From the NCBI GenBank assembly GCA_016201065.1, contig JACQDL010000044.1, forward strand, positions 1-64,000: DNA of 64,000 nucleotides, read 5' to 3'. A model generated the notes under the pieces. That model did no database searches and was not told the DNA's origin. It saw only the letters and a program-made list of their open reading frames with translations. This document shows, piece after piece, positions 18,055-28,410 of this stretch. The stretch comes from Actinomycetota bacterium (GTDB lineage: Bacteria > Actinomycetota > Actinomycetes > Mycobacteriales > JACQDL01). Within the stretch, counting starts at the first letter, position 1, and each line of letters starts with the position of its first letter. The position numbers and the translations under genes were made by a program.

Positions 18055-18101
18055 GCTGACAGCCTGCCTTACCGGAGGTGAGACGGTCGCCAGGAGCGGC
18101 C

Positions 18102-18716
18102 CTAGCTGGGGTGGACCCAGGCGGACCAGGAGGTCAGGGTGGACCGGGTGGACCGGGTGGCGACGACCACGCTCGCCGGAAGCACCTGCGGACCGGTCAC
18201 GGTCGCGCCCCCGGGAAGCTGCAGGCCCATGCTCTGACCGCCACCGGGCGCCGCCGCACCGAGCACCCCCACCGCCACGCCGGCGAGGGCGCCCGCGACG
18301 CCACGGCGCATCCGCTGGCTGCTCATCCGCCCGGGCCATGGCAGGCCACGCCGTCCGGAGTGGGAACGCTGCCGGTCGGCACCGCGCCCGGTGGCAACAC
18401 CTGACACCCGGCTGGCGCCGCTCCACAGCAGCAGGTCACCGGAGAGGACGAGGTCGCCGCCCGAACCCGGACCGCCCGGCCCGAGGTCGGCCGTCATCGG
18501 CACCTCGTGCAGCCGGGCGAACAGGCCCTCGGGCATCGTGGGCAGGCCACCCGCGGCGAGCACCGCCTTGGCCTCCCGCTGGAAGGCGACGGCCGACCGA
18601 CACTCCCCGCACCGCACCAGGTGGGCCACCGCCCGGTGGTAGGCACCGGGACCGAGCTCGCCATCGACCAGGGCGGCGAGTGCCTCGCCGGCCAGATGCA
18701 GGTCGGGAAGGGTCAC
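18102..18716 (-). CDS. rseA: Zinc-binding anti-sigma factor of SigE
   Basis: The 204-residue protein carries the ZAS zinc motif HxxxCxxC (His32, Cys36, Cys39 in AHLVRCGEC), as in redox- or stress-sensing anti-sigma factors. The C-terminal part is Gly/Pro-rich, with one weakly hydrophobic stretch near residues 138-155 that is not a clear membrane helix. Its ATG overlaps the sigE TGA as ATGA, so the two proteins are made in step. By synteny it is the counterpart of mycobacterial RseA. Confidence 0.9.
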   Translation of the reverse strand: MTLPDLHLAGEALAALVDGELGPGAYHRAVAHLVRCGECRSAVAFQREAKAVLAAGGLPTMPEGLFARLHEVPMTADLGPGGPGSGGDLVLSGDLLLWSGASRVSGVATGRGADRQRSHSGRRGLPWPGRMSSQRMRRGVAGALAGVAVGVLGAAAPGGGQSMGLQLPGGATVTGPQVLPASVVVATRSTRSTLTSWSAWVHPS

Positions 18717-19318
18717 TGGGGGTTCCCTCCGGCCCGGCCAGCGGCCGACCGGCCGGGCGATGTGGGCTCCACCGCGGGCACCACCGGTGCGGGTGCCCGG
18801 TGCCGCAGTGCCTCGCGAAGTTGAAGCCGACCGCGGTGAATCCGGCTACGCACAGTCCCGAGCTTGATCCCGAGTGTGGCCGAGATCTCCTCGTAGGACA
18901 GTCCCTCGATGTCGCACAACACCACCGCGACCCGGAAGTCGGGCGGTAGCGCATCCAGCGCCCGTTGGATGTCCGGATCGAGGTGGGTGTCCAGATAGGC
19001 CTGCTCCGGGCTGCGCTCCCGGCCCACGAGGCGCTCGGAGTCCTCCGGCAGGGCGTCGAACCGGATGCGTTGCCGGCGCCGTACCAGGTCGAGGAACAGG
19101 TTCGTCGTGATCCGGTGCAGCCATCCCTCGAAGGTGCCCGGCCGGTAGCTGGCCAGCGACCGGAAGACCCGGACGAACGTCTCCTGGGTGAGGTCCTCGG
19201 CGTCCTGCGGGTTGCCGGTCAGCCGGTAGGCGAGGCGGTAGACCCGGGGCCCGTGCTGCCGGACCACCTCGTCCCAGGTCGGCGGCACCCAGCCGGCCGC
19301 TTGTGCGTGACTCGACAT
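18713..19318 (-). CDS. sigE: ECF sigma factor SigE
   Basis: This is an alternative sigma factor for envelope stress. With the ATG at 19318 the product is 201 residues. Region 2 contains [19 protein letters not shown] followed by [10 protein letters not shown], and [19 protein letters not shown]. Region 4 contains [19 protein letters not shown] followed by [19 protein letters not shown]. The 19318 start has a G-run upstream, but an ATG at 19396 ([10 protein letters not shown]) is in frame and would add 26 residues, so the N-terminus is uncertain. rseA, htrA and tatB follow. Confidence 0.94.
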   Translation of the reverse strand: MSSHAQAAGWVPPTWDEVVRQHGPRVYRLAYRLTGNPQDAEDLTQETFVRVFRSLASYRPGTFEGWLHRITTNLFLDLVRRRQRIRFDALPEDSERLVGRERSPEQAYLDTHLDPDIQRALDALPPDFRVAVVLCDIEGLSYEEISATLGIKLGTVRSRIHRGRLQLREALRHRAPAPVVPAVEPTSPGRSAAGRAGGNPQ

Positions 19319-19528
19319 GAACCTGCCCCCCACGTCCGTCGGCGCGCCGGGCTCGAAGACCTGATCCTGCTCACCCGTTCCGCGCACAACGCCCATGGTG
19401 CCGTCACGTCTCCCATCAAGCCAGTGCATGCGTATCTCACGATGCCAACGTCACGATCCGACCCGACGTTCCGGTCCGGCGACACCGGCCGCCGCTAGGC
19501 TGCGGACCGAGCGGGCGCAGGAAGGGGC

Positions 19529-20170
19529 GTGATGGCCGAGACGCCGGTTGTGTCCATTCGCGGGTACGTCGAGACGTTCCTACCGGAAGACCAGGTGCTG
19601 GTCGCCGCCCGCGCCCGCGCCACCGACCTGGGCTGCCGGCCGCTCGGGGCTGCCGCCGGGGCCACCCTCCGCTTCCTCGCCACGCTCCTCGCCGCCCGGG
19701 CGGTGGTCGAGGTCGGCACCGGGACCGGCGTGTCCGGGCTGTACCTGCTGCGTGGCATGCGCCCCACCGGCGTGCTCACCACCGTGGACATCGAGCCGGA
19801 GCATTCCCGCGCCGCCCGGCGCGCGTTCGCCGAGGACGGCGTGCCGACGCACCGTGCCCGGTTGATCAACGGTGCCGCGCTGGAGGTCCTGCCCCGCCTG
19901 ACCGACGCGGCGTACGACCTCGTCTTCTGCGCGACGGTCGGCCGGGACTTCAACGACTACCTGGAGGAGGCCCTGCGGCTGCTCCGGCCGGGTGGGGTGG
20001 TGGTGTTCGGCAACGCCCTGTGGCGGGATCGGGTGGCCGACCCGTCGGCACGCGACCCGGACACGGTCGCGGTCCGCGATCTCGGCCGGATCGTCCGGGA
20101 CCGCGCCGACCTGGTGCCGGTCCTGCTGCCGGTCAGCGACGGGCTGCTCGCCGCGGCGTACCAACCCTGA
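19529..20170 (+). CDS. SAM-dependent O-methyltransferase (class I, family 3)
   Basis: The 213-residue protein has the SAM-binding motif I VVEVGTGTGVSGLYLLRGM, then TVDIEPEHSRAARRAF, then a caffeoyl-CoA-like metal region (DLVFCATVGRDFNDYLEEAL). The substrate is unknown. The ATG at 19529 is preceded by GGAAGGGG, and a TAGGCT hexamer at 19496-19501 is a plausible -10. It is divergent from sigE, as in Mycobacterium (Rv1220c beside Rv1221, from memory), so the intergenic region may hold control sites for both. Confidence 0.9.
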   Translation: MMAETPVVSIRGYVETFLPEDQVLVAARARATDLGCRPLGAAAGATLRFLATLLAARAVVEVGTGTGVSGLYLLRGMRPTGVLTTVDIEPEHSRAARRAFAEDGVPTHRARLINGAALEVLPRLTDAAYDLVFCATVGRDFNDYLEEALRLLRPGGVVVFGNALWRDRVADPSARDPDTVAVRDLGRIVRDRADLVPVLLPVSDGLLAAAYQP

Positions 20171-20182
20171 CGGTGGCGGCGC

Positions 20183-20965
20183 TCAGAGCACCGCGCGCAG
20201 GAAGCGCCGGGTGCGCTCGTGGACCGGGTCCTCGATCACCTGCCGGGGCGGCCCCGCCTCGACGACGACGCCGCCGTCCATGAACACCAGCGCGTCGCCG
20301 ACCTCCCGGGCGAACCCCATCTCGTGGGTCACGACGACCATCGTCATGCCCTCGCCGGCCAGCGCCCGCATCACGTCGAGCACCTCGCCGACCAGCTCGG
20401 GGTCCAGCGCCGAGGTCGGCTCGTCGAAGAGCATCAGCTTCGGCCGCATCGCCAGGGCACGGGCGATGGCGACCCGCTGCTGCTGCCCCCCGGACAGCTG
20501 CCGCGGGTACGCGTCGGCCTTGTCGTCGAGCCCCACCTTGCGGAGCAGCTCGCGTCCGCGCGCCATCGCCTCGGCCCGCCGCTCCCGCTTCACCCGCACC
20601 GGTGCCTCGACGACATTGCCGAGAGCGGTCATGTGCGGGAACAGGTTGAACTGCTGGAACACCATGCCGATCTCGGACCGCTTGCGGGCCACGTCCTTCT
20701 CCGGCAGCTCGTACACCCGGCCGCCGGCCTGCCGGTAACCGACCAGCTCGCCGTCGACCGAGAGGCGTCCGCCGTCGACCTTCTCCAGGTGGTTGATGCA
20801 GCGGAGGAAGGTCGACTTGCCAGACCCGGATGGCCCGACCAGGCACATCACCTCGCCCCGGCTGACCTCCAGCGAGACCCCGCGCAGGACCTCCAGCCGA
20901 CCGTAGTTCTTGTGGACCCGCTCGGCCCGCACCATCGGGACGCTCGACGCCGCGTCCGGGACCAT
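20183..20965 (-). CDS. Polar amino acid ABC transporter, ATP-binding protein
   Basis: The 260-residue ATPase has Walker [11 protein letters not shown]-loop [12 protein letters not shown], signature LSGGQQQR and Walker [14 protein letters not shown], all in the GlnQ/HisP style. The ATG at 20965 lies 14 bp after the permease stop. It energises uptake by the permease and binding protein encoded just upstream. The specific amino acid cannot be told. Confidence 0.93.
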   Translation of the reverse strand: MVPDAASSVPMVRAERVHKNYGRLEVLRGVSLEVSRGEVMCLVGPSGSGKSTFLRCINHLEKVDGGRLSVDGELVGYRQAGGRVYELPEKDVARKRSEIGMVFQQFNLFPHMTALGNVVEAPVRVKRERRAEAMARGRELLRKVGLDDKADAYPRQLSGGQQQRVAIARALAMRPKLMLFDEPTSALDPELVGEVLDVMRALAGEGMTMVVVTHEMGFAREVGDALVFMDGGVVVEAGPPRQVIEDPVHERTRRFLRAVL

Positions 20966-20979
20966 CGTGCCGGCGGCCG

Positions 20980-21975
20980 TCAAGCGTGGACCTTCCCCAC
21001 CACGAACCGGGTGCGCAGCCGCTGCAGCGGCGTCGGCGGGAGCTGCCGGGCGGAACCCCGGGCGTAGTGCCGCTCGATGTAGTACTGGAACACCGACAGG
21101 ATCGACGTCATGAGCAGGTACCAGATGCTCGCCACGATCAGCAGCGGGACCTGCTGGTAGTTGTTCCCGTAGATCAGCCCGACCACCGTGAACAGCTCGG
21201 AGACGGCCACCACGCTCACCAGCGACGTCGTCTTGAGCATCGAGATCGTCTCGTTGCCCGTCGGTGGGATGATCACCCGCATCGCCTGCGGGAGCACGAC
21301 CCTGCGCATGATCAGCAGCCGCCGCATGCCCAGCGCCTGGGCTGCCTCGGTCTGGCCGTGATCGACCGAGAGGATGCCGGCCCGGACGATCTCCGCCATG
21401 TACGCCGCCTCGTTCAGACCCAACCCGAGCAGGGCACCCACGAACAGCGGGATGAGCTTGTTCGCGTCGAAGACGACGAGCTCCGGCCCGAACGGGACGC
21501 CGACTGACGGGTACGGGATGAGCTGCGCGATGAACGACCAGAAGATGATCTGGACCAGCACCGGCGTACCCCGGAAGAACCAGACGTAGACCCAGCCCGC
21601 CCCGGACACGATCGGGTTGGGGGACAGCCGCATCACCGCGAGCACCGCTCCGAGCATGATGCCGATCGCCATCGCGAGCGCGGTGAGCTCCAGCGTGACG
21701 ACGATCCCGTCGAGCACCCTGCGGTCGAGCAGGTAGCTGCCGACCGTGCCCCACCGCCAGCGCGGGTTGGTGAACCAGGAATGCCCCAGCATGGCACCGA
21801 GGAGCAGCACCACGGCCGCCGCCACCCACCGTCCCGGGTGCCGGACCGGCACCGCGACGATCAGCTCCGGGACGATCAGCTCCGGGACGGCTGGTTCCAC
21901 CCCGGTGGGCTGGCCGTCGGTGGGTCCTGGACCATCCGGCCTGGGACCCACCGACGGGTGCTCCACCTCGGTCAA
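20980..21975 (-). CDS. Polar amino acid ABC transporter, permease
   Basis: The permease of 331 residues has a soluble N-terminus of about 40 residues, then about six membrane helices. The EAA-loop region is at [20 protein letters not shown] followed by QALGMRR. The TTG at 21975 is chosen because GGAG lies 6 nt before it and it begins 10 bp after the binding-protein stop. A GTG at 21969 is a close alternative, and longer frames would overlap the upstream gene. A 15-bp tandem duplication (21856-21885) doubles the PELIV segment in the N-terminus. Confidence 0.9.
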   Translation of the reverse strand: MTEVEHPSVGPRPDGPGPTDGQPTGVEPAVPELIVPELIVAVPVRHPGRWVAAAVVLLLGAMLGHSWFTNPRWRWGTVGSYLLDRRVLDGIVVTLELTALAMAIGIMLGAVLAVMRLSPNPIVSGAGWVYVWFFRGTPVLVQIIFWSFIAQLIPYPSVGVPFGPELVVFDANKLIPLFVGALLGLGLNEAAYMAEIVRAGILSVDHGQTEAAQALGMRRLLIMRRVVLPQAMRVIIPPTGNETISMLKTTSLVSVVAVSELFTVVGLIYGNNYQQVPLLIVASIWYLLMTSILSVFQYYIERHYARGSARQLPPTPLQRLRTRFVVGKVHA

Positions 21976-21985
21976 CCTGGCTCCG

Positions 21986-22966
21986 TCAGGACTGCGCGCC
22001 GTTGAGCTGCGGGCTGCCGACCGCCCCGGACGAGACGCCCCAGTTGTCCAGGATCTTCTTGTAGTCACCGCTGCTGACAAGTGAGCTCACCGCACCCAGC
22101 AGGGCGTCCTTGAGCGTGCCGCCGCTCTTGGTCACCGCCATCCCGTACGGGGCGACGTCCATCGTGTCACCGACCATCTGGAACGCGTCACCGGTGACCT
22201 TGACCGCGTACGCCACCACCGGCGAGTCCGCGATGTAGGCGTCCACCCGCCCCGCGGCGAGCGCCGCGTTGACGTCGGTCTGCTTCGGGTACCCCTTGGC
22301 GACCGGCGCCGCCTTGCCCGCGGTCTTGCACGCGCTGGCGATGCTGCCCGTGTCCTCCTTGGTGAGGCTGTCGAGCTGGGTGGTGCCGTTCTCGGCGGCC
22401 ACCGTCTTGCCACACAGGTCGGTGGTGGTCGCGATCCCGAGCGGGTTGCACTTCTTGGCCATGATCGAGGTGCCGGCCGTGAAGTAGGTGATGAAGTCGA
22501 CGATCTTCTCCCGCTCCTTGGTGTCGGTGAAGGACGACAGGCTGGCGTCGTACCGGCCGGCGGCGATGCCGGCGAGGATCCCGTCGAAGCTGGTGTTGAC
22601 GAACTTGACCTTCAGACCGAGCAACTGCCCGAGGGCGTTGCCCAGGTCGACGTCCATGCCGATGATCGCGCCGGAGCTGTCGGTGAACTCGTTCGGCGCG
22701 TAGCTGGCGTCGGTCGCGATGACCAGCTGACCGGCGGTCTTGTACTTCGCCGGGACCTTCGCGGCCAGCGCCGGGTCGGCGGCGAGGTTGAGGTTCAGCG
22801 ACGCGGGCGCCGCGACGCCGCTCGCCGGTGTCCCTGGCGTACAGGACGGGGTGGTGCTCTGTGCCACCGGACTCTTGCTCACGGTCGTGCCGCAGCCGGC
22901 GAGTACAACCGCCGCCACGGCAACGAGGGCCGGCGCTGCCCACCGGCCACGCGTTCCAAGCCTCAC
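21986..22966 (-). CDS. Polar amino acid ABC transporter, substrate-binding lipoprotein
   Basis: The 326-residue extracellular family 3 binding protein starts at the GTG at 22966, with AGGAGG 5 nt before it. The signal peptide ends in the lipobox VVLAGC, so it is lipid-anchored. The mature part has LVIATDASYAPNEF, the DLGNALGQLLGLKVKF block and a two-lobed fold. The operon order is binding protein, permease, ATPase, all on the minus strand with gaps of 10-14 bp. Ligand is unknown, likely a polar amino acid. Confidence 0.92.
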   Translation of the reverse strand: MRLGTRGRWAAPALVAVAAVVLAGCGTTVSKSPVAQSTTPSCTPGTPASGVAAPASLNLNLAADPALAAKVPAKYKTAGQLVIATDASYAPNEFTDSSGAIIGMDVDLGNALGQLLGLKVKFVNTSFDGILAGIAAGRYDASLSSFTDTKEREKIVDFITYFTAGTSIMAKKCNPLGIATTTDLCGKTVAAENGTTQLDSLTKEDTGSIASACKTAGKAAPVAKGYPKQTDVNAALAAGRVDAYIADSPVVAYAVKVTGDAFQMVGDTMDVAPYGMAVTKSGGTLKDALLGAVSSLVSSGDYKKILDNWGVSSGAVGSPQLNGAQS

Positions 22967-23098
22967 CACTGCCTCCTGAGCACGACTCACTCACCCGATG
23001 GGATGAATTCGATTTGAGGCACCCTAGCCCGATCCGGGTCGTTCGGGGTCCGTCTTCCCGGATTCTGTCCGGTCCGGCGTGTCGGCCCGCTGAGCCCG

Positions 23099-23124
23099 GG
23101 ACGCCAGGTCAGGACGCCGGGTCA
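23099..23124 (-). repeat. 13-bp tandem duplication at the glgC stop codon
   Basis: The unit GGACGCCRGGTCA (plus-strand sense) occurs at 23099-23111 and 23112-23124 with one mismatch. The second copy contains the glgC stop. It resembles the duplications at the ends of mrp and the amidase-like gene. Confidence 0.8.
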
Positions 23125-24342
23125 GGACAACGCGTGCTGCCCCTTGCCGAGGACGACGACTCCACCGGGGCTGACCTCGTACCGCTGCCGATCGAGCTCT
23201 GGCTCCACGCCGATGTGCGCGCCGTCGGGAACCACCACGTTCTTGTCGAGGATCGCGTTGCGGACCACGGCACCCTTGCCGACCCGGACATTGTCCATGA
23301 TCACGCTGCCCTCGACGTACGCCCCGGCCTCGATCCGGGCACCGGGCGACAGCACGGCGTGCCGGACCGTGCCGGAGGACACGATCACGCCGTTGCTGAC
23401 GATGGACTCCTGGGCCGACCCGCCCTCGACGAACTTCGCCGGTGGTGACTGCGGGTGCGAGGTGATGATCGGCCAGTCCCGGTTGTAGAGGTTGAAGACG
23501 GGGTGCACCGCCACCAGGTCCATGTGCGCCTCGTAGTAGGCGTCGAGCGTCCCGACATCGCGCCAGTAGCCCCGGTCCCGCTCGGTGGTCCCCGGCACCG
23601 CGTTGTTGGCGAAGTCGTACACAAAGGCCGCGCCCTGCTCGACAAGCTGCGGGATGATGCTGCCGCCCATGTCGTGCACGCTGCCCTCGTCGCCGGCGTC
23701 GATCTTGAGCGCCTCGACCAAGGTGTCGGTGTTGAAGACGTAGTTGCCCATCGAGGCGAAGGACTCATTCGGGTTGTCGTGCAGCCCGGCCGGGTCGTCC
23801 GGCTTCTCCAGGAACTGCCGGATCTTGGCATCCGGACCCGCGTCGATCACACCGAACTGGTGCGCCTCGCTCCGCGGCACCCTGATCGCGGCGACCGTCA
23901 CTCCGGCGCCGGAGTCCAGATGCCGGTCCACCATCTGGCGGGCGTCCATCCGGTAGACGTGGTCGGCGCCGAACACCACGACGATGTCGGGCTGCTCGTC
24001 GTAGACCAGGTTGAGGCTCTGGTAGATCGCGTCCGCCGAGCCGGTGAACCAGCGCGGACCGAGCCGTTGCTGGGCCGGCACCGGGGTGACGTAGTTGCCG
24101 AGCACGGTCGACATCCGCCACGTCGTGGTGATGTGCCGGTCCAGCGAATGGGACTTGTACTGGGTGAGGACGCACAGCCTGAGGTAGTTCGCGTTCACCA
24201 GGTTCGACAGCACGAAGTCGATCAGCCGGTAGGTGCCGCCGAACCGGACGGCAGGCTTCGCGCGGTCGGCCGTCAACGGCCACAGCCGCTTGCCCTCACC
24301 ACCGGCTAGCACGATGCCAAGGACCCGGGGCTGCGAACGCAT
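23122..24342 (-). CDS. glgC: Glucose-1-phosphate adenylyltransferase
   Basis: The enzyme makes ADP-glucose for glycogen or alpha-glucan synthesis. The 406-residue product starts at the ATG at 24342 ([17 protein letters not shown]) and holds the pyrophosphorylase motif [16 protein letters not shown], the [17 protein letters not shown] block and a C-terminal left-handed beta-helix with hexapeptide repeats. Length is standard. It is divergent from glgA, with a 105-bp shared control region. Confidence 0.96.
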   Translation of the reverse strand: MRSQPRVLGIVLAGGEGKRLWPLTADRAKPAVRFGGTYRLIDFVLSNLVNANYLRLCVLTQYKSHSLDRHITTTWRMSTVLGNYVTPVPAQQRLGPRWFTGSADAIYQSLNLVYDEQPDIVVVFGADHVYRMDARQMVDRHLDSGAGVTVAAIRVPRSEAHQFGVIDAGPDAKIRQFLEKPDDPAGLHDNPNESFASMGNYVFNTDTLVEALKIDAGDEGSVHDMGGSIIPQLVEQGAAFVYDFANNAVPGTTERDRGYWRDVGTLDAYYEAHMDLVAVHPVFNLYNRDWPIITSHPQSPPAKFVEGGSAQESIVSNGVIVSSGTVRHAVLSPGARIEAGAYVEGSVIMDNVRVGKGAVVRNAILDKNVVVPDGAHIGVEPELDRQRYEVSPGGVVVLGKGQHALS

Positions 24343-24398
24343 ACCCCTGACCCTACTGGCCAGGGACAACAAAGACCCGTGCGCCCGCGCCAACGCTT

Positions 24399-24420
24399 GT
24401 CGACGCGCTGTCGACGCGCT
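24399..24420. repeat. Two 11-bp direct repeats between glgC and glgA
   Basis: GTCGACGCGCT occurs twice head to tail and GTCGA begins a third unit at 24421. The 11-bp period equals one helical turn. The repeats lie just upstream of the glgA -10 box, so they may be an operator bound on one face of the DNA, or a simple slippage product. Confidence 0.5.
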
Positions 24421-24435
24421 GTCGAAGCCCGTCCG

Positions 24436-24441
24436 TACGCT
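24436..24441 (+). promoter_or_regulatory. -10 box of glgA (leaderless)
   Basis: TACGCT ends 6 nt before the glgA ATG, and no Shine-Dalgarno site is present. This spacing predicts a transcript starting at the start codon. Confidence 0.5.
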
Positions 24442-24447
24442 GTTCCC

Positions 24448-25599
24448 ATGAAGGTCGCGCTGCTGACCCGGGAGTTCCCACCCGACGTCTACGGAGGAGC
24501 CGGGGTGCATGTGGACTTCCTGGTCCGCGAACTCCGCCGGCTCGTCGATGTCGACGTGCACTGCTTCGGCGAACCACGACCGGGGGCGCACGCCCATCGG
24601 CCACCGGACACCCTCGCCGGGGCGAACCTGGCGCTGCGCACCCTCGCGGTGGACCTGGAGATGGCCGACCGGGTCGGCGGCAACGACGTGGTGCACTCCC
24701 ACACCTGGTACGCCAACCTGGCCGGGCAGCTCGCCGCACAGCTGCACGACGTCCCGCACGTGCTGACCGCGCACTCGCTGGAGCCGCGCCGGCCGTGGAA
24801 GTCCGAGCAGCTCCGTGGCGGCTACCAGATCTCCTCGTGGGTGGAGCGTTCGGCGTACGAGCGCGCGGATGCCGTCATCGCGGTGAGCGAGGGGATGCGC
24901 CGCGACGTGCTGGAGGTCTACCCGTTCGTCGACCCCGACCGGGTCCACGTCGTCCACAACGGCATCGACGTCGCGGTCTACCGGCCGACGCCCGACCACG
25001 GGACGCTCGCCCGGTACGGGATCGACCCGGACCGGCCAACCGTCGTCTTCATCGGACGGATCACCCGGCAGAAGGGGCTGCCGCACCTGCTGCGGGCCGC
25101 TCGCCAGCTCGTCCCCGACGCCCAGCTCGTGCTGTGCGCGAGCGAGCCGGACACCCCGGAGATCGCCACCGAGGTCGCCGGCGCGGTCGGCGAGCTACGC
25201 CGGACCCGGAGCGGCGTGGTCTGGATCACCGACACCCTGCCCCGGGACGAGCTGCTCCAGATCCTCAGCCACGCCACCGCGTTCACCTGCCCGTCGATCT
25301 ACGAGCCGCTCGGCATCGTCAACCTGGAGGCGATGGCCTGCGAGGTTCCCGTGGTCGCCTCGGCGGTCGGTGGCATCCCGGAGGTCGTCGCCGACGGCGT
25401 GACCGGGCTGCTGGTGCCCTACGACGCGGCCGACCCCGATGCCTTCGAGGCCGGCCTGGCCAGGTCGCTCAACGAGCTGATCAAGGACCGCTCCGGGGCG
25501 GACGCGATGGGGCGTGCCGGCCGGGACCGGGTCACCAGGGAGTTCGCCTGGGATCGGGTGGCCGAGCGTACGGTCGAGATCTACCGATCACTGCGGTGA
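24448..25599 (+). CDS. glgA: Glycogen synthase / alpha-1,4-glucosyltransferase (GT4)
   Basis: The enzyme extends alpha-1,4-glucan or makes maltose 1-phosphate from ADP-glucose. The 383-residue protein starts [19 protein letters not shown] and belongs to the actinobacterial GlgA/GlgM type of family GT4. The donor-site motif [14 protein letters not shown] carries the two Glu residues of the EX7E motif. In Mycobacterium the matching gene (Rv1212c, from memory) acts mainly as maltose-1-phosphate synthase GlgM, so either role is possible here. It ends 6 bp before the convergent leucyl aminopeptidase gene. Confidence 0.93.
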   Translation: MKVALLTREFPPDVYGGAGVHVDFLVRELRRLVDVDVHCFGEPRPGAHAHRPPDTLAGANLALRTLAVDLEMADRVGGNDVVHSHTWYANLAGQLAAQLHDVPHVLTAHSLEPRRPWKSEQLRGGYQISSWVERSAYERADAVIAVSEGMRRDVLEVYPFVDPDRVHVVHNGIDVAVYRPTPDHGTLARYGIDPDRPTVVFIGRITRQKGLPHLLRAARQLVPDAQLVLCASEPDTPEIATEVAGAVGELRRTRSGVVWITDTLPRDELLQILSHATAFTCPSIYEPLGIVNLEAMACEVPVVASAVGGIPEVVADGVTGLLVPYDAADPDAFEAGLARSLNELIKDRSGADAMGRAGRDRVTREFAWDRVAERTVEIYRSLR

Positions 25600-25605
25600 C
25601 GGCCG

Positions 25606-27060
25606 TCAGCCGGCCAGCTCCTCCAGCCAGCGCAGCAGGGTCCGCACGCCGTAGCCGGTGCCCCCTCGGCTGAGCACCCCGCTGTCGGCGCTGGCCCGGC
25701 CGGCGCCCGCGACGTCGAGATGCGCCCAGGACCGGCCGGCCGCGAACGGCTTGAGGAACAGCGCGGCAGTGACCGCCCCCGGGTTGCCCGCCGCGTTGTT
25801 GCCGTCGGCGATCTCGGACTCCACCAGCGGCTCGTACTCCGCCGGCAACGGCATCCGCCACAGCTCCTCGCCGGCCACCCCGGCCGCCCGGAGCAGGTCG
25901 TCAGCGAGCGCATCGTCGGTGCTGAACAGCGCCGCCGTGCGGACACCCAGCGCGACCCGGACGGCACCGGTGAGGGTGGCGACGTCCACCAGGTGATCCG
26001 GGTCGAGCCGGGTCGCGGCGTAGCTCAGCGCGTCGGCCAGCACCAGCCGCCCCTCGGCGTCGGTGTTGACCACCTCGGTGGTCCGGCCACCGAAGTGCCG
26101 GATCACATCACCGGGCCGGTAGGACGCCCCGGACACGGCGTTCTCGGCGGCCGGTACCAGCGCGGTGACCCGCACCGGCAGCCCCAGCTCGGCCACCGCG
26201 GCGACCGCGCCGAGCACCACCGCACCGCCGGCCATGTCGGTGTTCATCTGGTTCATGCCGTCCGCGGGCTTGATGGACAGCCCTCCGGTGTCGAAGGTGA
26301 TCCCCTTGCCGACCAGGACGACGTGCGGGCCACGGGCTCCCGACGGGGCCCACCCGGCCTCGATCAGGCGGGGACCCCGGCTCGAGCCGCCGCCGACGGC
26401 CAGGATGCCGCCGAAACCCTCGTCGGCCAGCTCACGTTCGGCCCGCACGGTCACGGTGACACCCAGCCGGGACAGCCAGCGGGTGGCCCGGCCGGCCAGC
26501 CAGGCTGGCGACTTCGCCAGGGATGGCGTGTTGATCAGGTCGCGGGCGGTGCAGGTCGCGCGGGCGGCGGCGAGCCCCCGGGCGAGCGCGTCCTGGTACC
26601 GGTCCGGGTCATCGACGACGAAGGTCAACCGGGCCAGCTCCGCTGGTCGCTGCGCGCGCACCGAGTAGCGGTACGACGCCAGGCATGCGGCCTCGACCAG
26701 CACCCGCAGGCCGGCCGGGTCGGTGCCGTGCCCGACGGTCGCCGCGAGGTGCCGCACCCCGTGCTCCAGCCGGTCGCCGGTCGCCCGCACCATGGCCGCG
26801 CCCGCGGCCCGGTAGTCGGCCGGGGTGCTGGCACCCACGCCGACCAGGTAGGCCAGTGCGGGGCGGTGCCCCGGCAGCGGCACCGACGTGACCCTGCCGG
26901 CCTCGCCGCTGCTGCCCGACTCGGCCAGCAGCGTGGCGACGTCAAGCGGGATCCACTCCGCCCCTGGCCCGGCCTGCGCACCGTCCGCTCCGGACGGTGT
27001 CACCGGGACGGCCAGCGCGTCGGCCGCTGGGCACCGACCGGCCAGCCGGATGTCGAGCAC
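25606..27060 (-). CDS. pepA: Leucyl aminopeptidase (M17)
   Basis: The enzyme is a two-metal cytosolic aminopeptidase. The 484-residue protein has the M17 signature NTDAEGRLVLADAL and the metal-binding GKGITFDTGGLSIKP. The C-terminal catalytic domain is complete and the N-terminal domain is variable. The GTG at 27060 (VLDIRLAG) is chosen because GAGGAGG lies about 6 nt upstream; an ATG at 27120 would add 20 residues. It is convergent with glgA. Confidence 0.93.
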   Translation of the reverse strand: MLDIRLAGRCPAADALAVPVTPSGADGAQAGPGAEWIPLDVATLLAESGSSGEAGRVTSVPLPGHRPALAYLVGVGASTPADYRAAGAAMVRATGDRLEHGVRHLAATVGHGTDPAGLRVLVEAACLASYRYSVRAQRPAELARLTFVVDDPDRYQDALARGLAAARATCTARDLINTPSLAKSPAWLAGRATRWLSRLGVTVTVRAERELADEGFGGILAVGGGSSRGPRLIEAGWAPSGARGPHVVLVGKGITFDTGGLSIKPADGMNQMNTDMAGGAVVLGAVAAVAELGLPVRVTALVPAAENAVSGASYRPGDVIRHFGGRTTEVVNTDAEGRLVLADALSYAATRLDPDHLVDVATLTGAVRVALGVRTAALFSTDDALADDLLRAAGVAGEELWRMPLPAEYEPLVESEIADGNNAAGNPGAVTAALFLKPFAAGRSWAHLDVAGAGRASADSGVLSRGGTGYGVRTLLRWLEELAG

Positions 27061-27184
27061 TACCCCTCCTCGGGCGACGCCGGACCGTCCAACCGCGACC
27101 ACCGCGGGCACGGCGGGCACGCGACGGCCCCGACCGCCCGGCTGTGGCCGGACATGCGGTCGGGGCCGATGATTGATGCCTCGT

Positions 27185-27352
27185 TCAGCCCGCCACAGAC
27201 TTCAGGGCGTCACCGAGCGCGGTTGCCTCGTCAGCGGACATCTCGACCACGAGACGACCTCCGCCTTCGAGAGGCACCCGCATCACGATGCAGCGCCCCT
27301 CCTTGGTGACCTCGAGCGGACCGTCGCCCGTCCGCGGCTTCATCGCCGCCAT
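27185..27352 (-). CDS. DUF3117 small protein
   Basis: A 55-residue protein that starts MAAMKPRTGDGPLEVTKEG at the ATG at 27352, with GAGGAGG upstream. It is a highly conserved actinobacterial family of unknown function, the counterpart of Rv1211 (from memory). The sequence continues RCIVMRVPLEGGGRLVVEMS and ends in a helix EATALGDALKSV. Upstream start codons would add low-quality sequence. It stands between the aminopeptidase gene and the divergent enoyl-CoA hydratase gene. Confidence 0.9.
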   Translation of the reverse strand: MAAMKPRTGDGPLEVTKEGRCIVMRVPLEGGGRLVVEMSADEATALGDALKSVAG

Positions 27353-27582
27353 CCGTGCCTCCTCACTGGTCGAGACTCCTGAGGTCTCCGCGCTGTCGCT
27401 CGGCGGCACGCCGCACGCGCACGGCGCTGAGCCCGCACGACAGGTGTCGCCGATCATTGTCCCGCATTTGACGGTGAACCGGAAACCCTGCGGCGCCCCG
27501 GCGCGGCGCGCAGCCCGCTAGGGTCGGCCCGCCGGTCCGTGCCGGCCTAACGGACGCATCATCGCCAGCACTGGGAGGCAGC

Positions 27583-28371
27583 GTGTCCGACACCCTGAGG
27601 ATCGATCGTACCGATGGCGTCGCGACCCTCACCCTGAACCGCCCCGCGGCGCTGAACTCGCTGACCGTGGAGCTGAAGGAGGCGCTGCTGGCCGGACTGG
27701 TCGAGGTGCGGGACGACCGGGCGGTCCGGGCCGTCGTGCTCACCGGTGCGGGCCGCGCCTTCTGCGCCGGTCAGGACCTGCGCGAACACCTCGGCCTGCT
27801 GGACGCCGCTGATACCGCGCCGCTGCGCACCGTGGAGGAACACTTCAACCCGATCACGCTCGCCCTGACCGGGATGCCCAAGCCGGTGGTCGCGGCGGTC
27901 AACGGGGTGGCCGCCGGTGCGGGGGCCTCGCTGAGCTTCGCCGCCGACTTCCGGATCGCCGCCGCCGGGGCCAGCTTCGTGCTCTCCTTCGCCAAGGTCG
28001 GGCTGAGCGCGGACAGTGGCGTCTCCTGGACGCTGCCCCGGCTCGTCGGCCGCGCCCGGGCCACGTCGATGATGATGCTGGCGGAGCCGGTGACGGCCGC
28101 CGACGCGCTCACCATCGGCCTGGTCAACACGGTCGTCCCCGACGACCAGGCGCTGGCCACCGGGCAGGAGCTCGCGGCCCGACTCGCCGCGGGACCCACG
28201 CTCGCGTACGCCGCCATCAAGCAGACGCTCGCCTTCGCGGCCGGCGCCCCGCTGGCCGATGCCCTCGCCAACGAGGCGCGGTGGCAGGCCCGGTGCGGAG
28301 CCACGGATGACCACCGGGCGGCGACCGCCGCGTTCGTCGGCAGGACCCAGCCGGTCTTCCACGGTCGTTGA
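27583..28371 (+). CDS. Enoyl-CoA hydratase/isomerase
   Basis: A crotonase-fold enzyme of 262 residues. The oxyanion-hole segments are RAFCAGQDLREH and NGVAAGAGASLSFAADF. The catalytic Glu positions of classic hydratases are partly replaced: SFAKVGLSADSGVSWTLP has Asp/Ser where many enzymes have Glu, a pattern typical of PaaG-like isomerases of phenylacetate degradation. The GTG at 27583 has GGGAGG upstream, and TAGGGT at 27519-27524 is a plausible -10. It is convergent with tag. Confidence 0.88.
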   Translation: MSDTLRIDRTDGVATLTLNRPAALNSLTVELKEALLAGLVEVRDDRAVRAVVLTGAGRAFCAGQDLREHLGLLDAADTAPLRTVEEHFNPITLALTGMPKPVVAAVNGVAAGAGASLSFAADFRIAAAGASFVLSFAKVGLSADSGVSWTLPRLVGRARATSMMMLAEPVTAADALTIGLVNTVVPDDQALATGQELAARLAAGPTLAYAAIKQTLAFAAGAPLADALANEARWQARCGATDDHRAATAAFVGRTQPVFHGR

Positions 28372-28410
28372 GCCCGCCGGCCCCGCGACCCGCCCGCACG
28401 GACCCGCTGG

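Noticed and set aside
24399-24420. 11-bp repeats as an origin or iteron
   Set aside because: Only two copies and a partial third; no replication gene is near. A promoter or slippage origin is more likely.
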